A stretch of 45,974 bases of DNA from an uncultured Caldisericota bacterium (lineage in GTDB: Bacteria > Caldisericota > Caldisericia > Cryosericales > Cryosericaceae), in assembly GCA_903871855.1 (NCBI GenBank), contig CAIQIK010000008.1, positions 1 to 45,974 on the forward strand, in the 5' to 3' direction. A program made the position numbers and the translations under genes. This document shows positions 23,592 to 31,530 of this stretch, piece by piece (position 1 is the first letter of the stretch; each line of letters starts with the position of its first letter). The notes under the pieces are model-generated. The model ran no database searches, was not told where the DNA came from, and worked only from the letters and a program-made list of their open reading frames with translations.

Positions 23592-25532
23592 TCACGACCC
23601 ACCATCAGCTTTGGGCGAGTCCTGTTCAGTGCGGTGGTGGTTCTGGAGATAGTGTAACAGTACCGCCACGTCGGCGGGGCGCACACCGCTGAGGCGGGAC
23701 GCCTGGCCCAGCGTCTGCGGCTTTGCTTCCACCATGCGTTCACGTCCTTCCTTGGATAGTGAGGGCACCAGCGCGAAGTCGACCTCCTGCGGGATCACAT
23801 ATTCCTCGAGCTGCGATAGGTCGCGTACCTTTGCCTGTTGTCGCATGATGTAGCCCTCGTACTTCACCTCGGTCTCCAGCTCCTCCAACAGTTCGTCGTC
23901 GACGTCTGCCAGGTCGGGGGCCAGGGCGATCAGCTCCTTCTTCCCGAAGTCCTGGCGCTTCAGCAGCGTGGCAAGCGACGTCGGCGTCTGGATGGGGCCG
24001 GCGCCCAGAGTAGCAAGCCTTCCCAGCGTTGGACCGTCTGGATTCAGCATGCGGGCCCGCAGGATGTCCTTGAGGCGGTCTAATTCCTGCTGCTTGTGCA
24101 CAACACGCTGATAGGCGGCATCGTCGATGATGCCCAACTGGTGGGCGAGAGGCGTCAGACGCAGGTCGGCGTTGTCCTCCCGCAGGATGAGCCGGTACTC
24201 GCAGTGACTGGGGGTGATGCGATACGGTTCGATGAGTTCCTTGGTTGTGAGGTCATCCACCAGCACGCCCAGGTAGCCGTCGGAGCGCCGCAGGACGAAC
24301 GGATCACGCTTCCTGACCTTTTGCGCAGCATTGATGCCGGCAATGATACCTTGGCCCGCTGCTTCGTCGTACCCCGTCGTGCCGTTGATCTGGCCGGCCA
24401 GAAACAGGCCCTCGACGCGCTTTGTTTCCAGCGTCAACTTTAGCTCCCGCGGGTTGACGTAATCATAGGCAATGGCGTAGGCGGGCCGCATGATCTCCAC
24501 GTGTTCCATGCCGGGGATGGTACGCAGGATTTCCTCCTGCATCGGCAGAGGAACACTCATGTACATGCCCTGCACGTACATCTCACTGGTGCCCCTGCCT
24601 TCCTGCTCGAGGAACAGCTGGTGTCGTGTCTTGTCCGGGTACCACCGAACCTTCTCCTCGATGCTGGGACACGTGCGGGGGCCAACGTGTACCATGACAC
24701 CCATGACGGAAGGGGATAGGTGCATGTACTTGCGGGTGACGTCGATGGTCTGCGGGTTGGTCCAATTGAGGTAGCTGGGCAGCTGGTGCTCCCAGATGCG
24801 GGGTTTGGTTCGGAACGACCAGTGCAGGGGAATGCTGTCTCCCTCCTCAAGTACGAACTTGCTCAGGTCCACAGTTCGCTTGTCGATACGCGGCGTCGTC
24901 CCCGTATTGAAGCGCTGGACGTCGAAGCCCAGCTCCCTCAGTGAGTCGCTGAGCCCACTGCTGGCGAAATCCCAGGCGCGTCCGGCTGGGATTGCGATGT
25001 CACTGATGTGGACAACGCCGCCCAGGTACGTGCCCGTCGTCAGAATGACGGTGTCCGCCTCGTAGCGGACACGGTAGTTGGTGACCACGCCCACCACACG
25101 GCCGGACTGTGTCAACAGGCGCTCCACGCGCTCCTGTTTGAGCGTCAGGTTCGGCTGGTTTTCCAGCACCTGCTTCATGCCGGCGCTGTACTGCCATTTG
25201 TCGCACTGGGTGCGCACGCTTTGCACCGCGCGTCCCTTGGACGTGTTGAGCAGCTTGATCTGGGTCAATGCCCGTTCGGCGTTGAGTCCCATCTCGCCCC
25301 CCAGGGAGTCGACCTCGCGCACCACCTGCGCCTTGCCGGGGCCGCCAATGGCTGGATTGCACGGCATCCAGGCGATGGCGTCCATCGAACCAGTCAGGAT
25401 CAGGACACTGAGCCCGGCACGTGCGGTTACCAGTGCTGCTTCACACCCAGCGTGTCCGGCACCGACGACGATACAGTCGTACCTGCTGCCCCCACTGAAC
25501 TCGTTCTGTCCACATTGGTCCTGCTCGCTCAT
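23592..25532 (-). CDS. mnmG: tRNA uridine-5-carboxymethylaminomethyl modification enzyme MnmG (GidA)
   Basis: This FAD protein of about 646 residues, together with MnmE, installs the cmnm5 group on wobble uridine of several tRNAs. The FAD motif [19 protein letters not shown] is near the start. The family signatures [20 protein letters not shown] and [21 protein letters not shown] are intact. The C-terminal helical domain ends with [16 protein letters not shown]. The frame runs up to 25634, but the upstream part contains WIPTFAGMT, the translation of a dispersed repeat, so it is not coding. The Met at 25532 has AGGGG upstream; the one at 25550 is an alternative. No mnmE is in the window. Confidence 0.95.
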   Translation of the reverse strand: MSEQDQCGQNEFSGGSRYDCIVVGAGHAGCEAALVTARAGLSVLILTGSMDAIAWMPCNPAIGGPGKAQVVREVDSLGGEMGLNAERALTQIKLLNTSKGRAVQSVRTQCDKWQYSAGMKQVLENQPNLTLKQERVERLLTQSGRVVGVVTNYRVRYEADTVILTTGTYLGGVVHISDIAIPAGRAWDFASSGLSDSLRELGFDVQRFNTGTTPRIDKRTVDLSKFVLEEGDSIPLHWSFRTKPRIWEHQLPSYLNWTNPQTIDVTRKYMHLSPSVMGVMVHVGPRTCPSIEEKVRWYPDKTRHQLFLEQEGRGTSEMYVQGMYMSVPLPMQEEILRTIPGMEHVEIMRPAYAIAYDYVNPRELKLTLETKRVEGLFLAGQINGTTGYDEAAGQGIIAGINAAQKVRKRDPFVLRRSDGYLGVLVDDLTTKELIEPYRITPSHCEYRLILREDNADLRLTPLAHQLGIIDDAAYQRVVHKQQELDRLKDILRARMLNPDGPTLGRLATLGAGPIQTPTSLATLLKRQDFGKKELIALAPDLADVDDELLEELETEVKYEGYIMRQQAKVRDLSQLEEYVIPQEVDFALVPSLSKEGRERMVEAKPQTLGQASRLSGVRPADVAVLLHYLQNHHRTEQDSPKADGGS

Positions 25533-25602
25533 CGGTTCATCCCCTGCCATGGTATAGACATAGCATACCACGACTTGCGCAGGTGGTGTTCCCCAGTTCG
25601 TC

Positions 25603-25622
25603 ATTCCCGCGAAGGTGGGAAT
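25603..25622 (+). repeat. Intact copy of the dispersed ATTCCC-N8-GGGAAT repeat
   Basis: ATTCCCGCGAAGGTGGGAAT, followed by CCAG and preceded by TC, is the best copy in the window. Translated in an overlapping frame it gives [10 protein letters not shown], a peptide often seen in mis-extended starts. Confidence 0.8.
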
Positions 25623-25740
25623 CCAGCTTCGCATCGGCCTGATGGTTCTTGCCCTCGCCTGACAACGGAGGGCATAGTCCCCGTTCGCGGCCTATCTGGC
25701 CAAGCCGGATCCGCGAAGGGATTCCGCGATGGTCAGACTG

Positions 25741-25938
25741 TTATCTCTTTGTGGTGAAATGGAACAACGCGTAGATGGGGCAGAAGCCGATTAGACTAGT
25801 GAGAAGCAAGTAACTACCCAGGATGACAAGGATGAGGCGCAGGATCATGCTGCCGGGAGAGAATAGTCCCAGCGCCAGAGGAACCACGCTCATGGAAATC
25901 CGGAGCACTCGATCAGCAAGACTCTCGTTCTGTCTCAT
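25741..25938 (-). CDS. DUF2892 (YgaP-like) small membrane protein
   Basis: This 65-residue protein starts MRQNESLADRVLRISMSVV. It has two membrane segments (about 15-32 and 36-55) and the family ending TSLIGFCPIYALFHFTTK. The DR-x-x-R start, CP-x-Y and closing T match DUF2892, found alone or attached to rhodanese domains. GGAGG precedes the ATG, and an upstream Met at 26025 is less likely. Its function is unknown. Confidence 0.85.
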   Translation of the reverse strand: MRQNESLADRVLRISMSVVPLALGLFSPGSMILRLILVILGSYLLLTSLIGFCPIYALFHFTTKR

Positions 25939-26034
25939 TGTATCTCCTCCACATTGACTGTTCTGCGATGCGAGTATGGTAGATCGTACCTCTCGTTCTG
26001 CAATAGCGTTCAAGTTCACCGGCACAAGAGCAAA

Positions 26035-26058
26035 ACCCCGCCGCAGTCACGGCGGGGT
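26035..26058 (-). terminator. Intrinsic terminator of the MalK-type ATPase gene
   Basis: Reading leftward, a perfect 9-bp stem (ACCCCGCCG and its complement) with a 6-base loop runs into TTTTG. It lies about 50 bases past the stop. Confidence 0.8.
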
Positions 26059-26064
26059 CAGAAG

Positions 26065-26107
26065 TGTAACATTCTCGCGAGAATGGAACCGTCCCGAGAA
26101 TGTTACA
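26065..26107. repeat. Inverted pair of the TGTAACATTCTCG element
   Basis: TGTAACATTCTCG (26065-26077) and its exact complement (26095-26107) face each other across 17 bases. An extra CGAGAATG sits inside at 26078-26085. The same 13-mer occurs twice near 6.8 kb. TG...CA ends resemble insertion-sequence termini. Confidence 0.7.
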
Positions 26108-26108
26108 G

Positions 26109-27206
26109 CTAGAAGACAGCTTCTCCGGAGTCGGTGTGGAAGAGGTGTGTGCGAGCGACGTTGACGACCAATCTGGCCGTCTCACCCTGCGCATACTCGA
26201 ACGCACTGCTTGCGCGCACGACGACCGTTGCGCCGGCCAGCGTCGTATGGATGAAGGTCTCGCTACCCATCATCTCGACGAATGAGATCGTCGCATGGAA
26301 CGTGGCGGCAACCTCAGGCATGTTGGACTGACCGTCGACCAGCAGGTCTTCGGGCCGAACACCCCACATATAGCTGCCGGCGGACACGGACTTGGCGGCC
26401 TGCTGCTGGGTGGCGGACAACTGCACGCGCTGTCCCTCAACTTCCAGAGTGGGCGCCCCCGACAGGACTAGCCCCACGGGGATGAAGTTGGAGGGAGGAG
26501 TGCCAACGAATCCGGCGACGAACTTGTTGGTGGGATTGTCGTACACCTGGCGCGGCTTGCCGACCTGGCGCAGGAACCCATTTTCCATGACGGCGACGCG
26601 CGACCCAAGGGTCATTGCCTCGACTTGATCGTGGGTGACGTAGATGGTCGTGACGCCGAGCGTCTGGTGCAGCTTGATCAGTTCCTCGCGGGTCTGCACG
26701 CGCAACTTGGCGTCCAGGTTGGATAGCGGTTCGTCCATGAGGAAGACCTTGGGCTTGCGCACGATGGCACGGGCGAGAGCGACGCGCTGGCGCTGTCCAC
26801 CGGACAACTCCTTGGGGACGCGCTTGAGGTAGTCCTGCAGGCCCAGCATCTGAGCGGCGTCTGTGACACGGTCGTTGATCTCTGCGGTGGGGATGTTGTG
26901 CAACCTGAGGCCAAACGAGATGTTGTCGCGCACAGTCATGTGAGGATACAGGGCATAGTTCTGAAATACCATGGCGATGTCGCGGGCGGCAGGCGGAACA
27001 TCGTTGACAACGTCGCCACCGATAATAACCTTCCCTTCGTCGGCTAGTTCCAGGCCGGCAATTATGCGCAAGGTCGTCGTTTTGCCACAGCCGGAAGGTC
27101 CCAGCAAGACGAGGAACTCCTTGTCTTCGGCTTCCAGCGAAACGTTGTTGACGGCGAAGACCTTGCCGAAGCGTTTTGTCACATTCTCCAGAACAACCTT
27201 TGCCAT
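26109..27206 (-). CDS. MalK/UgpC-type sugar ABC transporter ATPase
   Basis: This 365-residue ABC ATPase has Walker A GPSGCGKTT (36-44), Q-loop MVFQNYALYPHMTV, signature LSGGQRQRVALARAIV, Walker B VFLMDEPLSNLDAKLR and switch His in VTHDQVEAMTL. After residue 240 come MOBE/TOBE-like OB domains (GVRPEDL), as in carbohydrate importers of the MalK/MsmK/UgpC class. GGAGG precedes the Met at 27206. No permease or binding-protein gene is nearby, so it is probably a shared energising subunit serving several sugar importers (as MsmX does elsewhere; inference). Confidence 0.92.
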   Translation of the reverse strand: MAKVVLENVTKRFGKVFAVNNVSLEAEDKEFLVLLGPSGCGKTTTLRIIAGLELADEGKVIIGGDVVNDVPPAARDIAMVFQNYALYPHMTVRDNISFGLRLHNIPTAEINDRVTDAAQMLGLQDYLKRVPKELSGGQRQRVALARAIVRKPKVFLMDEPLSNLDAKLRVQTREELIKLHQTLGVTTIYVTHDQVEAMTLGSRVAVMENGFLRQVGKPRQVYDNPTNKFVAGFVGTPPSNFIPVGLVLSGAPTLEVEGQRVQLSATQQQAAKSVSAGSYMWGVRPEDLLVDGQSNMPEVAATFHATISFVEMMGSETFIHTTLAGATVVVRASSAFEYAQGETARLVVNVARTHLFHTDSGEAVF

Positions 27207-27429
27207 TGCTGCCTCCGCTTGCGGATTTGTCCGGGTGCTGAGGAACCGCATTCCTGCTCGAACTTCCGCCGGTCTCGGGAACAGTGTCCCTTGGAACTGG
27301 CAGACCCTAACATGTTCATCAGTTTAGTCAACGGTTGCCCATTTGCAACGGATGTTACTCGCTGCTGTTCCTGCGAAAAGCGAAAACTCACCGACATGAG
27401 CACAGTTCTGACCAATGAAGGGCGTCGAC

Positions 27430-27457
27430 TTGTCGGGCGCGGACATGAAGGTATAAT
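27430..27457 (+). promoter_or_regulatory. Promoter of the metallo-beta-lactamase/surE operon
   Basis: -35 TTGTCG (27430-27435), a 16-base spacer and a perfect -10 TATAAT (27452-27457). The start lies about 52 bases upstream of the ATG at 27516. Confidence 0.65.
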
Positions 27458-27515
27458 ACATAGCTTTACACAGGGCACGACAGACGTGCTCGCAGCTGGA
27501 TTGCATGGAGGAAGC

Positions 27516-28883
27516 ATGTCAGTCAAATTGACTTTTTACGGCGCGGTAAACGAGATAGGCGGGAGCAAGACCCTCTTGCAGTACAACGGCACGAACTTGC
27601 TTCTCGACTTCGGCAAGGATTTCTTTGGTGGCACGGACCATTTCAGCGACCGCCTGAGGCCGGCGACGTATCTGCAGATCCGCGACTATCTCCGGTTTGG
27701 CAACCTGCCACCGATGGCGGGTCTGTATCCGCCGACCCAGGCGCAATTCCTTCAACAGGAATTCGGCACTACTCTCGACACGAGCAAGATAGAGGGTATT
27801 CTGCTGAGCCATGGGCACATCGACCATTTCGGGTTCCTGCCCCTTGTGGACGTGAATGTCCCGTTGTACATGAGTGCTGAGACGCTCGAAGTCCTACGGT
27901 TCTTCGATGAAACGGGTGAGTTCGACCTTCGCATGGATCAGCGCCTCGTAACCGTGTTCGAGCACGACAAGGTTGTACACGTCGGGAACTGCGAAGTCCT
28001 GCCGGTGCGCAGCGACCATGATGTCATGGGTATCCTCGGGTTCATCGTGCGGTGTGGGGCAACGTCGATCATCTATACGGGCGACTATCGCCTGCATGGC
28101 AAACATCCGGAGCGGGTACGCGCCTTCTTCGATCTGATACGCCAGGAAAAACAGCATTTCAAGACGGTTCTTCTCACCGAGGGGACCAGGCTCGGGTTTG
28201 GGAGTGTTGACCAGTTGACCGAAACCGAGATTCAGGAGCTTGCCACGAGGGTGGTCGGCATGGCCTCCGGTCTTGTGTTGACCAACTACTACGTCCTCGA
28301 CACAGATCGTCTCAAAGTGTTTCTACGTGTCGCAGAGAAGACGGGACGGACAATGGTCCTGCAGCCGCAGCTTATGCTGATAGCCCGGAAGTTCGCCCGT
28401 TTCGACAGCGAACTCGAGCAGCTCATGAAGAATGCCGAAGTATACCTTGCCAGGCGTGGTTCGGGCAAGTACCTGGCGCCCGACTATCGGCTGTTCGAAC
28501 AGGAGTATCTGGTGACTGCACTGCGCGCGGCAGACATTGCCGCGGAACCCGCCAAGTATATGCTGCAGCTCGATTTCTCCGACCTTAACGAGCTGGTAGA
28601 GATCAACCCGGCTCCACATACCATCTTCATCCAGTCCGGCGGCGAACCTCTCGGGCAGTACGATCCGAACTATACTGTCCTCATGAAATGGATCAAGGAC
28701 TTCAGAATGGACTTCTACCGTATCGCTACCCCCGGCCATGCAAGTGAACTCGATATCAAGGATTTGGTCATGCGGGCGGACCCTAGCGTCCTGGTGCCTA
28801 TGCATTCCAAAGCGCCCGAGGCACTGAACGGGTACATCAAGGATACGATCGCATTGCGGAAGGGCGTGACGTACGAGTTCTAA
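27516..28883 (+). CDS. Beta-CASP-type metallo-beta-lactamase, RNase J-like
   Basis: This 455-residue protein has the metal-binding LLSHGHIDHFGFLPL (H99, H101, D103, H104) and a second-metal region VRSDHDVMGILGF. TSIIYTGDYRLHG, a beta-CASP insert, TPGHASELDIKDLV and VPMHSKAPE follow. This layout fits the RNase J/beta-CASP nuclease group, although it is shorter than typical RNase J (about 550 residues) and lacks a recognisable C-terminal domain. The frame reaches back to 27219, but GGAGG and the start MSVKLTFYGAVNEIGGSKTL fix 27516. surE follows after nine bases. RNA or nucleotide processing is a likely shared theme (inference). Confidence 0.8.
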   Translation: MSVKLTFYGAVNEIGGSKTLLQYNGTNLLLDFGKDFFGGTDHFSDRLRPATYLQIRDYLRFGNLPPMAGLYPPTQAQFLQQEFGTTLDTSKIEGILLSHGHIDHFGFLPLVDVNVPLYMSAETLEVLRFFDETGEFDLRMDQRLVTVFEHDKVVHVGNCEVLPVRSDHDVMGILGFIVRCGATSIIYTGDYRLHGKHPERVRAFFDLIRQEKQHFKTVLLTEGTRLGFGSVDQLTETEIQELATRVVGMASGLVLTNYYVLDTDRLKVFLRVAEKTGRTMVLQPQLMLIARKFARFDSELEQLMKNAEVYLARRGSGKYLAPDYRLFEQEYLVTALRAADIAAEPAKYMLQLDFSDLNELVEINPAPHTIFIQSGGEPLGQYDPNYTVLMKWIKDFRMDFYRIATPGHASELDIKDLVMRADPSVLVPMHSKAPEALNGYIKDTIALRKGVTYEF

Positions 28884-28892
28884 GGAGCTGAC

Positions 28893-29921
28893 ATGAGCGC
28901 AACCAGAAAGGCTCGACGCATACGGATCCTGCTTACCAACGACGACGGTATCCTTGCTAACGGCATCAACGCCGTTGCAGCGGCACTGACAGCAACGTAC
29001 GACGTGACAGTCGTTGCCCCGGAGGGCAACCAGAGCGGTTCCAGTCATTCTCTTACGCTGGGTGACATCCTTCCGATCCGCGAGGTGACGATGCCGTGCG
29101 GGCTGAAGGGTTTTGCCCTGCGCGGGACTCCTACTGACTGTATTCTGGTGGCTCTGCTCGACGTGATGAAGGACAATCCGCCGGATATCGTGGTCAGCGG
29201 ATGCAATCATGGACCAAATGTGGGGGTGGACGTCCTTTACAGTGGGACCGTCAGCGCCGCCCTTGAAGGACTCCGCCAGGGACATCCATCCATCGCCCTC
29301 AGCCTGGATATGGAATATGGCGTGCAGCCCCATCATTTCGAGACGTCCGCGACAGTGCTCACGGAAATTCTGGCCGAACCGGCGTTCTATGCTGATCTGG
29401 TCAAGGCACCCGCCATCCTCAACGTCAACGTTCCCAACGTTCCTTTGAGTGGTATCAAGGGGGTGATGATCACGAAACAGGGGTTCAGGGCCTATGAGAA
29501 CTTCGTGGAGAAGCAGTTCAGCCCGCGCGGTCGTGCCTACTACTGGGTTTCCGGAAACTCGGGCCCCCACGATCCCAAGCCCGGCAGCGACGGCTATGCA
29601 TTGATCAATGGTTATGTCTCCATCACTCCGATCAATCTGGATCTGACGTGCGACGAGCTGTTGAAGCCGCTTGAGGATCGCAAGGATTTGGTGAACAAGA
29701 GGTTGGCCGATGTCACCGGTTCGCGTGAAACCTTCGGCAGGCAGACGGTTCCGGCGGTCGGCACCAGGCGAATTGTGAAGCGTCCTGTAGGAGCCAACAG
29801 CCCGAATAGTGCTTCAGAAGCTCCTTCCACTTCTGCCGGAACTGCTTCACACCACGTCGGGTCTGGTTCTGAAGTGAAGGCTGTAAGCGCCACGGGGGTC
29901 AAGAAGAAACTCAAACGTTGA
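28893..29921 (+). CDS. surE: 5'/3'-nucleotidase SurE with low-complexity C-terminal extension
   Basis: This 342-residue protein is a metal-dependent survival-protein phosphatase acting on nucleoside monophosphates. The catalytic motif LLTNDDGILANGI (13-25, metal Asp pair), GNQSGSSHSLT, RGTPTDC and VSGCNHGPNVGVDVLYSGTV are intact. SurE is usually about 250 residues. Here about 80 extra residues follow the fold, rich in Ser, Ala, Gly and Thr (NSPNSASEAPSTSAGTASHH), ending in the basic KKKLKR. The tail is probably disordered and might bind RNA or a partner. AAGGAG lies before the ATG, and the gene is coupled to the RNase J-like gene. Confidence 0.93.
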   Translation: MSATRKARRIRILLTNDDGILANGINAVAAALTATYDVTVVAPEGNQSGSSHSLTLGDILPIREVTMPCGLKGFALRGTPTDCILVALLDVMKDNPPDIVVSGCNHGPNVGVDVLYSGTVSAALEGLRQGHPSIALSLDMEYGVQPHHFETSATVLTEILAEPAFYADLVKAPAILNVNVPNVPLSGIKGVMITKQGFRAYENFVEKQFSPRGRAYYWVSGNSGPHDPKPGSDGYALINGYVSITPINLDLTCDELLKPLEDRKDLVNKRLADVTGSRETFGRQTVPAVGTRRIVKRPVGANSPNSASEAPSTSAGTASHHVGSGSEVKAVSATGVKKKLKR

Positions 29922-29977
29922 CGCAGAGCCTCTTTCGGATGCTCACATAGTACGGGTGACAAATGGGGTCGATGCTC

Positions 29978-30005
29978 TTGACAAGAAAAATGACCCCACT
30001 ATAGT
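29978..30005 (+). promoter_or_regulatory. Promoter upstream of the D-Ala-D-Ala-ligase-like gene
   Basis: -35 TTGACA (29978-29983), a 16-base spacer and -10 TATAGT (30000-30005). The predicted transcript starts near 30012, giving a leader of about 285 bases. Confidence 0.7.
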
Positions 30006-30011
30006 TTGTGC

Positions 30012-30297
30012 GAAGTTAATTCTCTTTATGGGAGACAACTGCGTGAACACAGATACAAGAATGGTTCTTTCGCACGAAGACTACGAGTCTGCCGACGAAC
30101 CACCCCCAAGCCGCGAGCGGCACAGACGGGGGCTGTACGCACGTTCCCTTTCATCTGGTAACAGCCTTTCAGCACTGATTCTCCCCGCTGATGAGCGGCG
30201 GCCTCAGCCGTTGTCTACGCTCCTCGGCGATGGTCGAGCTGGATAGTTATGAGCAGAATTTACCTCATCACCCATCCAACACCGAGGAGAACGTATC
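30012..30297 (+). other. Long leader before the ligase-like gene, nature unknown
   Basis: A 72-codon frame starting at 30030 (MGDNCVNTDTRMVLSHEDYE) is open through most of this leader. It has no known similarity and could be a leader peptide. The second half has short complementary arms (for example CGGC-GGCCTCA-GCCG near 30192-30210). I recognise no riboswitch or T-box. Confidence 0.35.
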
Positions 30298-31347
30298 ATG
30301 CGCATAGGCATTACCTACAATCTGTCTTCTGAAGTCGCAGCCGCAGAAGGAATTCCATCCGACAGGGCGGATGAGTTCGATTCCCTGGAGACTGTTGAGA
30401 ATATCGAGAGGGGCATCATCGCAGCCGGGCACGAACCCGTACGACTGGGCTTTGGGCTGGATGCCATCGCGCGCCTGAAACGGCAGCCGGTCGACCTGGT
30501 TTTCAACATCGCCGAGGGGTTGTACGGCCGCGCCCGTGAGTCGCAGATGCCGGCCATCCTCGACATGATGGGGATCCCATACACCTTCTCCGACACCTTG
30601 GCACTGTCGCTGGCGCTCGACAAGACGATAACTAAACAGGTCTTGATGCAGAGCGGTATCAACACGCCGGCCTTCTGGTCCGTGGACAATCCGGTCCAGG
30701 TCGAGGCCATCATCCAGGCCAGTGCCCCCAAGTATCCACTGTTTGTCAAGCCGTCCTGTGAGGGCTCCAGCATGGGCATCAACGACAACTCCCGGGTCAC
30801 ATGCGACGACGAGCTCCGCAACCAGGTGGGTGCGCTGTTGGCAGCATATCCCGGCTCGAGCGTTCTCATCGAGGAATTTTTACCTGGTCGCGAAGTGACC
30901 GTGGGCGTCATTGGCAACCGGGAGCCCGAGGTTCTGGGTGTGATGTCGTTCAAGCTGCTGATCGGGACCGAGAAGGATTTCTTCTACACGCCGGAGATCA
31001 AACACCACTGGGAGAAGTACCTCGTTCCCGAATGCCCCGCCGACCTCACTGCCGACGAATACCAGAAGGTGCGTGACCTGGCCCTGGGGGTCTTCAAGGC
31101 ACTGCATTGTCGCGACTGCGCCCGTATCGACATGCGATTCGACGCAAACGGCGAGCCGTCGTTCATGGAGATCAATCCACTGGCTGGTCTGACCAAAGGC
31201 AAGAGCGACATCCCCGTTATGGCCGAGCTGATGGGGCTATCATATGAGGACCTTATCGGCCGCATCATTCAGGCTGCCGTTGAACGCATCGACGCGGAGC
31301 GGCCCGAGGCCACGATGGTCATGGAGGCTCAGCGCGTGGCCGTCTAA
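30298..31347 (+). CDS. ATP-grasp D-alanine-D-alanine ligase-like enzyme
   Basis: This 349-residue ATP-grasp enzyme has the N-terminal MRIGITYNLSSE and VFNIAEGLYGRARESQMPAI in place of the NxxxGxxGEDG region of classic Ddl. The ATP-binding VKPSCEGSSMGI and EEFLPGREVTVGVI follow, then the metal-binding RIDMRFDANGEPSFMEINPL. It belongs to the Ddl-like family, but the altered N-terminal substrate loop suggests that it may join other D-amino or carboxylate substrates. GAGGAG lies upstream of the ATG. A racemase-like gene follows on the same strand, after a terminator and a separate promoter. Confidence 0.82.
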   Translation: MRIGITYNLSSEVAAAEGIPSDRADEFDSLETVENIERGIIAAGHEPVRLGFGLDAIARLKRQPVDLVFNIAEGLYGRARESQMPAILDMMGIPYTFSDTLALSLALDKTITKQVLMQSGINTPAFWSVDNPVQVEAIIQASAPKYPLFVKPSCEGSSMGINDNSRVTCDDELRNQVGALLAAYPGSSVLIEEFLPGREVTVGVIGNREPEVLGVMSFKLLIGTEKDFFYTPEIKHHWEKYLVPECPADLTADEYQKVRDLALGVFKALHCRDCARIDMRFDANGEPSFMEINPLAGLTKGKSDIPVMAELMGLSYEDLIGRIIQAAVERIDAERPEATMVMEAQRVAV

Positions 31348-31376
31348 CCTTGTGATACTTCATCCCAACATTGACG

Positions 31377-31408
31377 GACGCCGACCGAGGTCGGCGTCTA
31401 TTTCGTTT
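31377..31408 (+). terminator. Intrinsic terminator after the ligase-like gene
   Basis: A perfect 9-bp stem GACGCCGAC / GTCGGCGTC closes a CGAG loop and is followed by TATTTCGTTT. Confidence 0.8.
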
Positions 31409-31445
31409 CCTGTGGTGAAACCCTGGGCAAGCCGGCGACCTGGTC

Positions 31446-31473
31446 TTTTCACGGCCGACAGGGTAGCTACACT
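31446..31473 (+). promoter_or_regulatory. Possible promoter of the racemase-like gene
   Basis: -35-like TTTTCA (31446-31451), a 16-base spacer and -10 TACACT (31468-31473), about 58 bases before the start. Confidence 0.45.
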
Positions 31474-31530
31474 GAATGTGTCGCAGCGCTGCCGGTCCAA
31501 TCAGGCACTGCCGACAGGAGTGTGTACACA

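Noticed and set aside
23592-25532. Replication origin near mnmG (gidA)
   Set aside because: No dnaA, rpmH or cluster of DnaA-box-like sequences was seen nearby, so gene identity alone does not support an origin.
25532-25634. Longer N-terminus for MnmG
   Set aside because: The added part contains WIPTFAGMT, the translation of a dispersed repeat, and MnmG proteins begin close to the FAD motif.
30180-30240. CTGATGAG followed by a short stem, as in a hammerhead ribozyme core
   Set aside because: The required GAAA after stem II is missing (GCCGTTGTC instead) and no flanking stems close the core.
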